A stretch of 64,000 nt of DNA from Hydrocarboniphaga sp. (GTDB taxonomy: Bacteria > Pseudomonadota > Gammaproteobacteria > Nevskiales > Nevskiaceae): the NCBI RefSeq assembly GCF_028291725.1, contig NZ_JAQGNT010000043.1, positions 108,481-172,480 on the forward strand, read 5' to 3'. The notes below the pieces were generated by a model. That model saw only the letters and a program-made list of their open reading frames with translations. It did not search any database and was not told the origin of the DNA. This document shows positions 33,948 to 41,370 of this stretch, piece by piece. The position numbers were made by a program, and so were the translations under genes. Position 1 is the stretch's first letter; every line of letters starts with the position of its first letter.

Positions 33948-36365
33948 ATGGCCAGCATGGACAGCACCAAGATGCCGGTCGTGGAGAACCCGGCCGACTT
34001 CGATCGCAGGTCCGGTAACACGCTCGAGCGTCTGATCTTCAACTACCGGCTCTGGGTCGTTGCGATCTGCCTCGCACTGACGGCGCTGCTGGGCTGGCAG
34101 ACGACCCGTCTGCAGATCAACGCCAGTTTCGAGCGAATGATTCCGCTGTCGCATCCCTTCATCAAGAACTATCTCGCCAACAAGTCCGAACTCAAGGGGC
34201 TCGGCAATACCTTGCGCATCGTGGTGGAGAACCCTCGTGGAGATGTGTTCGACGCGAAGTATCTTCAGCGGCTGTCGGAGATCAACGACGCACTGTTCCT
34301 GACGCGCGGCGTGGATCGCGCGTGGATGAAATCGCTGTGGACACCGCTGGTGCAGTGGACGGAGGTCACCGAGGACGGCTTCAGCGGCGGCCCGGTCATG
34401 CCACCCGACTACGACGGCTCGGATGATTCCGTGCAGAAGCTCAGGATAAACGTGGGCCGCTCCGGCATCATCGGCGCGCTGGTCGCAAGCGATCTCAAAT
34501 CGAGCATGATCGTGCTGCCGCTGCTGGACGTGGATCCCGAAACCGGCAGGCCTCTTTCCTACGGCGACTTCTCGGCGAGGGTCGAGCGCGACATCCGCGG
34601 CAAGTTCGAAGCCGACGGCACGGTCAAGATCCACATCGTCGGCTTCGCCAAGCTCGTAGGCGATCTGATCGCCGGCCTGCGCAAGGTGATGGCCTTCTTC
34701 GCCATCGCAGCGCTGATCGCGGCCGGCATCATCTACTGCTACACACGTTGCCCGCGCAGCACCGCGCTGGTGATGCTGTGCTCGCTGGTGGCCGTGGTCT
34801 GGCAACTTGGCAGCCTAAACCTTCTGGGCCTCGAACTGGATCCCTACTCGATCCTGGTGCCGTTCCTGGTGTTCGCCATCGGCGTCTCGCATGGCGCGCA
34901 GAAAATGAACGGGATCATGCAGGACATCGGTCGCGGCACGCATCGCTACGTGGCCGCGCGATACACTTTCCGCCGCCTGTTTCTCGCCGGCCTCACCGCG
35001 CTCGCGGCAGACGCCGTGGGCTTCGGCGTGCTGGCCGTGATCGACATACCGGTCATTCGCAATCTCGCGATCGCGGCGAGCATCGGCGTCGCCGGGCTGG
35101 TGGTGACCAACCTGCTGCTGCTGCCGGTACTGCTGTCGTTCGTCGGTGTCGCACCCAAGGCGGCACACCGCGCTCTGCGTGCCGATAGCGGTAAAACCGT
35201 CGGCGATTTCAGCGGTCGTTTGCTCGCATTCCTTGGTCGTTTCACGGAGCGGCGCTGGGCCACGGCAGCACTCGTCATCACCGCCGTGATCACGGTCCTC
35301 GGCTTTGTCGTGAGCCAGAAGCTCAAGATCGGCGACCTCGATTCGGGTGCGCCGGAACTCCGGCAGGACTCGCGCTACAACCGCGATAACCGCTACATCA
35401 ACGAGCACTACGGCCTGTCGAGCGACGTACTCGCCGTGATCGTGAAGACCGATGCCGACGGCTGCACGCAGTATCCGACGATGGTCGAGACCGATCGCCT
35501 GGGATGGCTGCTGCGGCAGACGCCCGGTGTGCAGGCCGTCGCCTCATTGGCCGATCGCGTGCGTCTCTATACCTCGGGTGGATTCGAGGGCAGCCCCAAG
35601 TGGTTCACCATCAGCAACGATCCGAACCTGATCAACCCGGCGATCGCCGCCGAAGCGGCGCTCACAACCGACCTGATGAACGCCGACTGCTCGGTGTTTC
35701 CGGTTGTGGCCTACCTGCAGGACCACAAGGCGGAGACGCTCAAGGGCGTCGTCGAAACGGTCCGCGCTTTCGCCAAGGCGCACGACACCGCCAATCTCAA
35801 ATTCATGCTCGCAGCCGGCAGTGCCGGCATCGAAGCCGCGACCAACATCGTGGTCGAGCGTGCCAACCGACAGATGCTGGTCTACGTCTATGGCGCCATC
35901 GTGCTGTTGTGCTTCATCACCTTCAGAAGCTGGCGCGCCGTCGTCGTCGCGATCGTGCCGCTGCTCGTCACGACCGTGCTATGCGAGGCACTCATGGTCG
36001 CACTGGGCATAGGCGTCAAAGTGGCGACGTTGCCGGTGATCGCGCTCGGTGTGGGCATCGGTGTCGACTACGCCTTGTACCTGCTGAGTGTGCAACTTGC
36101 GATACAGCGGCAGGGTGTGGCATTGGCACCGGCCTACCAGCATGCACTGCGTTTTACCGGCAAGGTGGTTGCGCTGGTCGGCATCACGCTGGCTTCCGGC
36201 GTAGCGACCTGGGCCTGGTCGCCGATCAAGTTTCAAGCCGACACCGGGCTGCTGCTGGCCTTCATGTTCCTCTGGAACATGCTGGGTGCGCTGATCCTGA
36301 TTCCCGCGCTGTCCCACTTTCTTCTTCCGACAAGATCGACCGCGGCGGTTGGCGCGGTCAGCTGA
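33948..36365 (+). CDS. RND/MMPL-family transporter
   Basis: 805 residues with two repeats, each a transmembrane helix plus periplasmic loop and a helix bundle. First TM about residues 35-55 (LWVVAICLALTALLGW), then a bundle from about 235 to 400 (VMAFFAIAALIAAGIIYC, LVPFLVFAIGVSHGAQKMNG). The second half has TM near 440 and a bundle from about 640 to 795 (VIALGVGIGVDYALYLLS). This single-protein architecture resembles MMPL/HpnN-type lipid transporters more than multidrug AcrB. With DUF1302, DUF1329 and YCF48 it makes a cassette seen in hydrophobic-compound degraders. Substrate and direction are unknown. Confidence 0.9.
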   Translation: MASMDSTKMPVVENPADFDRRSGNTLERLIFNYRLWVVAICLALTALLGWQTTRLQINASFERMIPLSHPFIKNYLANKSELKGLGNTLRIVVENPRGDVFDAKYLQRLSEINDALFLTRGVDRAWMKSLWTPLVQWTEVTEDGFSGGPVMPPDYDGSDDSVQKLRINVGRSGIIGALVASDLKSSMIVLPLLDVDPETGRPLSYGDFSARVERDIRGKFEADGTVKIHIVGFAKLVGDLIAGLRKVMAFFAIAALIAAGIIYCYTRCPRSTALVMLCSLVAVVWQLGSLNLLGLELDPYSILVPFLVFAIGVSHGAQKMNGIMQDIGRGTHRYVAARYTFRRLFLAGLTALAADAVGFGVLAVIDIPVIRNLAIAASIGVAGLVVTNLLLLPVLLSFVGVAPKAAHRALRADSGKTVGDFSGRLLAFLGRFTERRWATAALVITAVITVLGFVVSQKLKIGDLDSGAPELRQDSRYNRDNRYINEHYGLSSDVLAVIVKTDADGCTQYPTMVETDRLGWLLRQTPGVQAVASLADRVRLYTSGGFEGSPKWFTISNDPNLINPAIAAEAALTTDLMNADCSVFPVVAYLQDHKAETLKGVVETVRAFAKAHDTANLKFMLAAGSAGIEAATNIVVERANRQMLVYVYGAIVLLCFITFRSWRAVVVAIVPLLVTTVLCEALMVALGIGVKVATLPVIALGVGIGVDYALYLLSVQLAIQRQGVALAPAYQHALRFTGKVVALVGITLASGVATWAWSPIKFQADTGLLLAFMFLWNMLGALILIPALSHFLLPTRSTAAVGAVS

Positions 36366-36465
36366 TCGCACCGGTCAACCTCGGTGTCACGGGCCGGCAT
36401 TGTTCGGGGCGAATGACATCGACACAATCGCCTCGAACCAGCGCTACCAGGCATCTCGGTCGTAC

Positions 36466-37275
36466 ATGTCAAACGAAGTCTCCCGGTACCGTTGTCTGCT
36501 GGTCGAATCGCGTGGTGCGGTCGATTGGGTAACGTTGAACCGGCCGCAGCAGCTCAACGCGCTGGACGCCGAACTCACCAGCGAATTGCTGGACTACTTT
36601 CAGCGACTGTACTTCGATCACGCGGTGCGCATCGTGGTACTGCGTGGCGCCGGCAAGGCCTTCTGCGCCGGGCTCGATCTCAAGGAGGCCGGCTCGACCG
36701 TGAAGCCGAGCCCCGCCGAAGCGCTGCGCAAACAGCGTAGCATCAGCGAGATCGTGATGCGCATGCGGCGTGCGCCGCAGCCCATCGTCAGCCTGATCCA
36801 GGGTGCGGCCTGCGGTGGCGGTTTCGCCCTGGCGTTGGCATCGGACATCCGCATCGCCGGAGAAAGCGCTCGCATGAACGCGGCCTTCATCCGCATTGGT
36901 CTTTCGGCCTGCGATATCGGCGTGTCCTATTTTCTGCCGCGCCTGGTCGGCGTTTCACTGGCCTCGGAGCTGATGCTCACGGGCCGTTTCATCGATGCGG
37001 CGCGTGCGCTGCGCAGCGGCCTGGTCTCGGAAGTGGTGCCGGACAAGGAGCTGGAACGGGCCACTCAAGGCTATGTCGACGACATGCTGGCGACAGCGCC
37101 ACTGGGCCTGCGGCTGACCAAGGAAGGACTCAACCAGTCCGTGGATGCCGGCAGCCTTGAATCCGTGATCGCGATGGAAGACCGCCAGCAATGCCTGTGC
37201 GGACAAAGCGACGATCTGCGCGAAGCGATCGACGCCTTCATCGCCAAGCGGCCGCCGGTTTACCAGGACAGCTGA
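36466..37275 (+). CDS. Enoyl-CoA hydratase/isomerase
   Basis: 269 residues from ATG 36466; an upstream in-frame extension overlaps the transporter end. Crotonase motifs VTLNRPQQLNALD, KAFCAGLDLKE (first oxyanion-hole segment) and GAACGGGFALALASD (second) are intact. Downstream, FIRIGLSACDIGVSYFLPRL has Asp in the position of one of the two catalytic acids, as in the 2-enoyl/isomerase branch. Role: hydration or isomerisation of an unsaturated acyl-CoA. It is followed closely by a dienoyl-CoA-reductase-like SDR, together suited to unsaturated chains. Confidence 0.9.
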   Translation: MSNEVSRYRCLLVESRGAVDWVTLNRPQQLNALDAELTSELLDYFQRLYFDHAVRIVVLRGAGKAFCAGLDLKEAGSTVKPSPAEALRKQRSISEIVMRMRRAPQPIVSLIQGAACGGGFALALASDIRIAGESARMNAAFIRIGLSACDIGVSYFLPRLVGVSLASELMLTGRFIDAARALRSGLVSEVVPDKELERATQGYVDDMLATAPLGLRLTKEGLNQSVDAGSLESVIAMEDRQQCLCGQSDDLREAIDAFIAKRPPVYQDS

Positions 37276-37322
37276 TCCATCTGCAGGAAACTGCAAAGCC
37301 GGACATCAACAGGAGAATGATC

Positions 37323-38126
37323 GTGGACATTTACAAGGAAGATGCCTGCCGCGGCAAAGTGGTTTTCGTCGCCGGTGGCTCCAGTGGAATCAATCTCGGC
37401 ATTGCACAGCGTTTCGCTGGGCTGGGCGCCACCATTGGCCTGATCAGCCGCAAGCAGGATCGTGTGTCGGCGGCCGTAGCCTCGATCAAGGAGGCGGGTG
37501 GACAGGCTATGGGCATCGCCGCCGATGTGCGTAGCTACGATGCGGTAGAAGCCGCGATCCGGCAGGTGCGCGACGCCTACGGCGAAATCGACGTGATCAT
37601 CTCCGGCGCCGCCGGCAATTTCCTGGCGCCCGTGGTCGGCATGTCGGCCAACGCCTTCAAGACCGTCATCGACATCGATCTGCTGGGCAGCTTCAACGTG
37701 CTGCGAGCCAGCTACGCACACATTCGCAAGCCCGGCGCCTGCGTGATCTCGATCACGGCGGGCCAGGCGATACGCCCGACCATGTTCCAGGCGCATGCCG
37801 GCGCCGCCAAGGCCGGCATCAACAACCTGACCCAGACGCTGGCCATGGAATGGGGCCCGGCCGGCGTGCGCGTCAACGCGATCGCGCCGGGCCCGATCAG
37901 CGATACCGAAGGCATGGCACGACTGGCGCCGACAGCGGAGGCAACGAAGGCACTCAAGTCCAAGATTGCGCTTCGCGATTACGGAACCAAACGCGATATC
38001 GCCGACCTTGCAGTTTTCCTGAGTAGCGACAATGCGAAATACATCACAGGAGCCATCATCGATTGCGACGGCGGCTCTGTCATCGGTGATGCCTCGGCCG
38101 ACGCGCTGACGATTCCCGCCCGCTGA
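37323..38126 (+). CDS. 2,4-dienoyl-CoA-reductase-like SDR
   Basis: About 267 residues. AGGSSGINLGIA is the cofactor motif, GAAGNFLAP replaces NNAG, and HAGAAKAGINNLTQTLAMEWG holds the Lys without the classical YxxxK Tyr. These are hallmarks of the DECR branch, which reduces 2,4-dienoyl-CoA with NADPH. AGGAG at 37311-37315 is too close to ATG 37317 but 7 bp from GTG 37323, so GTG is preferred; either gives the same domain. It lies 47 bp after the hydratase in the same direction. Confidence 0.85.
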   Translation: MDIYKEDACRGKVVFVAGGSSGINLGIAQRFAGLGATIGLISRKQDRVSAAVASIKEAGGQAMGIAADVRSYDAVEAAIRQVRDAYGEIDVIISGAAGNFLAPVVGMSANAFKTVIDIDLLGSFNVLRASYAHIRKPGACVISITAGQAIRPTMFQAHAGAAKAGINNLTQTLAMEWGPAGVRVNAIAPGPISDTEGMARLAPTAEATKALKSKIALRDYGTKRDIADLAVFLSSDNAKYITGAIIDCDGGSVIGDASADALTIPAR

Positions 38127-38275
38127 ACATCGTATTGGGTTCACCCCGGCATACGTTCCCAAGCAGCTACCGCTGCTGACCCGAGACCACGTCCTGTCAC
38201 TGTCGCGCCCAACAACTCTTTTAAAAAATTCCTGGCGGTTCTTCTGGGCACCTGGGCAACCTGGCGTTAGCTCGA

Positions 38276-38701
38276 TCAGGGTTCGGTTTCGAACTGCTTG
38301 AGCGTGCGGTCCATGGCGCTCCAGGGCTGGGCCGAACGGATCCAGAGATTGGCCCGAGGCGTCAGGCTGGCCGGGTCGTCCAGCGTACCGGCCTTGATGA
38401 AGACGAACCGCGGACGCGCGTCGAGCTCGCTCAGGATTTGCGAGCCGCATTCAGCGCAGAACCGGCGATGCGCCATGTTGCCGCGATCGGACCGCTTGCT
38501 GTAAGTCTTGAGCGTTCCCTGAAGCAGGCGGAACGCCGGCTTGGGCAGCATGACTATGGCGGCCGGTCCACCACCGGAAACCGTTTGGCAATCGCGGCAG
38601 TGGCAGAACATGAAGCTCAGCGGCTCTGCTTCCAACTGGTAGCGCACGCCACCGCAGAGGCATTGTCCGCTGCGTGAAACCGGTGCTTCCTGTGTGTCCA
38701 T
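38276..38701 (-). CDS. GFA-family (glutathione-dependent formaldehyde-activating-like) zinc protein
   Basis: 141 residues from ATG 38701. Zinc ligands are in CLCGGVRY, CHCRDC and RFCAECGSQI, the classic CxC, CxxC and CxxCG layout of the GFA/CENP-V fold. Members bind zinc and some may bind glutathione adducts; most have no proven reaction. It lies after the P450 in the same direction (gap 175 bp) and converges with the dienoyl reductase. Confidence 0.88.
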   Translation of the reverse strand: MDTQEAPVSRSGQCLCGGVRYQLEAEPLSFMFCHCRDCQTVSGGGPAAIVMLPKPAFRLLQGTLKTYSKRSDRGNMAHRRFCAECGSQILSELDARPRFVFIKAGTLDDPASLTPRANLWIRSAQPWSAMDRTLKQFETEP

Positions 38702-38876
38702 GGGAACTACTCCGACAGGTGAAGAAAAGGGCTCAAGCTTGTGCCTGGAATTTCCTGCGAAATCAGCAACGGCTATCTGACCGAATAGGAGCCATCGGAC
38801 AGCTTCGCCAAAGCAGCGGATGCTGCCCCAGGCCATGTATGACATCGACGCAATGCGGCAGCCGCGGCTGTTTTAT

Positions 38877-40268
38877 CTATTGTTGTGGCACGCGGGGCGT
38901 GATCCGCATGTGCATACCGCCGGCGGGCTTGATCGCCATCTGCACCCGCGGTTCGGGCAGCTTGCCGTTCGCGTGATCGAGCAGGAAGCGCTGCGAAATC
39001 ATCGACAGCATCAGCAGGCCCTCCATGCGTCCGACGCGTTCGCCGACACAGCGGCGCTGGCCATGGCCGAAAGACAAGAAGGCGCATTTGGCACGCGAAC
39101 GCTTCTGCTCTTTGGAATGCCGCTCGGGCTCGAAGCGTTCCGGGTCAGGCCAGAGCCGCGGATCGCGGTGCACGGTCCATGCGACGAAGCCCAGCGAAGT
39201 GCCCTTGCTGATCTCGTAGCCCTCCAGGCTCGTATCCACCAACGCTTCGCGTCCAATGAAGAGAAACGGCGGATACAGACGCAAGGCCTCGTCCAGCACC
39301 ATTTCGGTGTATTCCAGTTTGGCGAGATCCGCCCAGGTCGGCACGCGGCCCTGCAGCACGCGGTCGATCTCGTCGAGCATGATGCGGCGCTTGTCGGGAT
39401 TCGCCGCGAGCAGACCGAAGGCCCAGGTGGCGATCGTGGGCGTGGTTTCCTGACCACCGAACAGCAGTGCCACCACGTTGTCACGCAGCTCCACGTCGCT
39501 CAGCGGGCTGCCATCTTTCTTCACGGCCGCGAGCAGCACATCGAGCATGTCTTCTGGCTCATCGACGCGATGCGCCTTGCGTTCGGCGATGAGCCGATAA
39601 ACGCGCTCGTCGATGCGCTTGAGGCAACGCGCTCCATCGCGCACCTTGGGCAGCAGCTTCACCAAGGACGATCCGCCCGAGAGAACGAGCGCGTTGATGT
39701 AGGTGTCCGTTCGGCTGAACCAGTCCAGCAACTGTGGAATCTCGCTGTGTTCGAGCCCGCGCACGAACAGCGTGCGCATCAGTGCACCGAACACGCCGGC
39801 ACGCACGAAGTCGTACATCTCCACCGTCTTGCCGTCGTGCTGCAACTCCGCCAGGTGGTCGACCTCTTCCTGCACCGCTGCAACGGTCTGCACCAGATAA
39901 CCCTGCAACATCTTCGGCGAGAACATCGGCAGCATCATGGAATGCAGCTGTTCCCAGTAAGCATGATCGGTGACCACCGGCATCGAATGCCCCAGCAACG
40001 GGCCGAGCAGGGCCTCCTGCTGCCGCGACATCCCGTAACTCGCAAAATCCAGACGCAGCACCTTCTCCACCAGATCGGCGTCGTGCAGCAGCACCAGGCT
40101 GGTCTGCCCCAGCGACACGCGGTAGATGCGCCCGTATTGCCGGAGCATTCGCTCCATGTAACGCAGTGGGTCGCGAATGAAATCGAAAGCCACGCCGACC
40201 AGGGGCAGACCGCGCGGGCCCGGCACTTTTGTCAGCTGCAGCGGCAGCCCATCGGTAATGTCTGTCAT
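38877..40268 (-). CDS. Cytochrome P450
   Basis: 463 residues from ATG 40268 (MTDITDG). Pro-rich PGPRGLPLVG follows the N-terminus. The I-helix oxygen-binding motif is GGQETT at 271-276, ExxR is EALR at 327-330, PERFEPER follows, and the heme loop FGHGQRRCVG places the axial Cys at 407. Soluble, with no membrane anchor. No ferredoxin or ferredoxin reductase gene occurs in the window, so redox partners must be elsewhere. Role: hydroxylation of a hydrophobic substrate; the CYP family cannot be named from sequence alone. The SDR upstream (40327) ends 58 bp away on the same strand. Confidence 0.94.
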   Translation of the reverse strand: MTDITDGLPLQLTKVPGPRGLPLVGVAFDFIRDPLRYMERMLRQYGRIYRVSLGQTSLVLLHDADLVEKVLRLDFASYGMSRQQEALLGPLLGHSMPVVTDHAYWEQLHSMMLPMFSPKMLQGYLVQTVAAVQEEVDHLAELQHDGKTVEMYDFVRAGVFGALMRTLFVRGLEHSEIPQLLDWFSRTDTYINALVLSGGSSLVKLLPKVRDGARCLKRIDERVYRLIAERKAHRVDEPEDMLDVLLAAVKKDGSPLSDVELRDNVVALLFGGQETTPTIATWAFGLLAANPDKRRIMLDEIDRVLQGRVPTWADLAKLEYTEMVLDEALRLYPPFLFIGREALVDTSLEGYEISKGTSLGFVAWTVHRDPRLWPDPERFEPERHSKEQKRSRAKCAFLSFGHGQRRCVGERVGRMEGLLMLSMISQRFLLDHANGKLPEPRVQMAIKPAGGMHMRITPRVPQQ

Positions 40269-40326
40269 GGAACTCTCCTCGCTGAAAAAATGGAAGTCTT
40301 GAATTCGGCTGTTACCCGGGCGGGCA

Positions 40327-41175
40327 TCAATCCATTCGCACGCCACCATCGACGTTGAGGGTCTGCCCGGTGATGTAAGACGCCTCCGGCGATAGCAGGA
40401 AGGACACCACTGCGGCCTGTTCTTCTGGGAGACCTTGGCGCCGCATCGGCACACCCCGCGCAACCATCTGCTTGACCTCGGCTGCGTTGAACTTGCCGCT
40501 GCGATCGGCGGCACGCGAGAAGGTGCCGTCCATCATGCCGGTATCCACCGAACCGGGGCAGATGCAGTTCACGCGGATTTGATGGCGCGCCAGTTCCTGC
40601 GCCATCTGCTGGGTCAAGCCGATCACCGCGAACTTGCTCGCGCAGTTGGCGCCGTAGTACGCCATGCCCATGCGCCCCGCCAGCGAAGAGAGATTGACGA
40701 TGGCGCCGGGACGGCCGGCCTTGAGCAAGCCCTGCGCGCCGCGTTTGGAGACGTGATAGACCCCGTTGAGATTGACGTCGAGCGTGCGCTGCCACAGCTC
40801 ATCTTCGAGATCGACGATGGCGGTCGCGCCGGCCGGTCCCGAGATGCCGGCATTGTTGACAATGGCGCCGATCACGCCGAACTCATGCTCAGCCTGCTCG
40901 TACAGGGCCCGCACTTGCTCGGGCTGAGTCACGTCGCAATCTACCGCGAGCGCTCGGCGGCCGAGGCTGCGAATCTCATCCGCCAGGGCCGCGATACCGC
41001 GCCAACCGCAGGCACGCTCATGCTCGGGAAAGTCTTGCTCCTTGCGTGCGATGGCCGATATAACCACGTCGGCGCCGTCGTCCGCCAGCCGCAGGGCGAT
41101 GGCCCTGCCAATGCCGCGCAGCCGTCCCGCACCCGTCACCAGCGCCGTGACACCCTTCAGCTTGGAGGACGGCAC
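40327..41175 (-). CDS. SDR lacking the catalytic tyrosine
   Basis: 282 residues with TGAGRLRGIGRA (an insertion-containing cofactor loop), NNAG and Ser in NLSSLAG. At the YxxxK site the sequence is YYGANCASK. Counting from Lys, the residue 4 before it is Asn, not Tyr, while the Ser-to-Lys distance of 17 is normal. Tyrosines are present 3 and 4 residues earlier. Either an earlier Tyr takes over or the enzyme is impaired. It is upstream of the P450 on the same strand, suggesting it handles the hydroxylated product. Family certain, activity uncertain. Confidence 0.85.
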   Translation of the reverse strand: MPSSKLKGVTALVTGAGRLRGIGRAIALRLADDGADVVISAIARKEQDFPEHERACGWRGIAALADEIRSLGRRALAVDCDVTQPEQVRALYEQAEHEFGVIGAIVNNAGISGPAGATAIVDLEDELWQRTLDVNLNGVYHVSKRGAQGLLKAGRPGAIVNLSSLAGRMGMAYYGANCASKFAVIGLTQQMAQELARHQIRVNCICPGSVDTGMMDGTFSRAADRSGKFNAAEVKQMVARGVPMRRQGLPEEQAAVVSFLLSPEASYITGQTLNVDGGVRMD

Positions 41176-41177
41176 CT

Positions 41178-41370
41178 CAGTGCTCCCGCACGGCGATCAC
41201 GACCTTGCCGCGCATCTCCCGGATGCCCAGGGCGGAACGTCTGGCTTGCAGATCAACACTTTCCAGGCAACAACGTGTCGTCCCAACTTCCGATGGGCTT
41301 TTAGCGCGTGAAGCTCCATTCGATCGTGCGTATCTCGCGTTTGCATCGTTGCCGCAGCACGAGTTCGTCT
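41178..41370 (-). pseudogene. Possible MDR oxidoreductase remnant (head and tail only)
   Basis: Just after the molybdoenzyme stop, the minus strand reads NEDELVLRQR followed by REIRTIEW, similar to the N-terminus of NADPH-dependent MDR oxidoreductases. About 90 bases further, in another frame, it reads ALGIREMRGKVVIAVREH and a stop, a typical MDR C-terminal tail. Nothing in between fits the family. The pattern equals that of the three clearer remnants, but both segments are short, so this is tentative. Confidence 0.4.

Noticed and set aside
36391..36425. Possible further operator copy: CCGGCATTG upstream of the hydratase at 36466
   Set aside because: The left half resembles sites A-C with one change, but no RRTYGAY half occurs at the required spacing.
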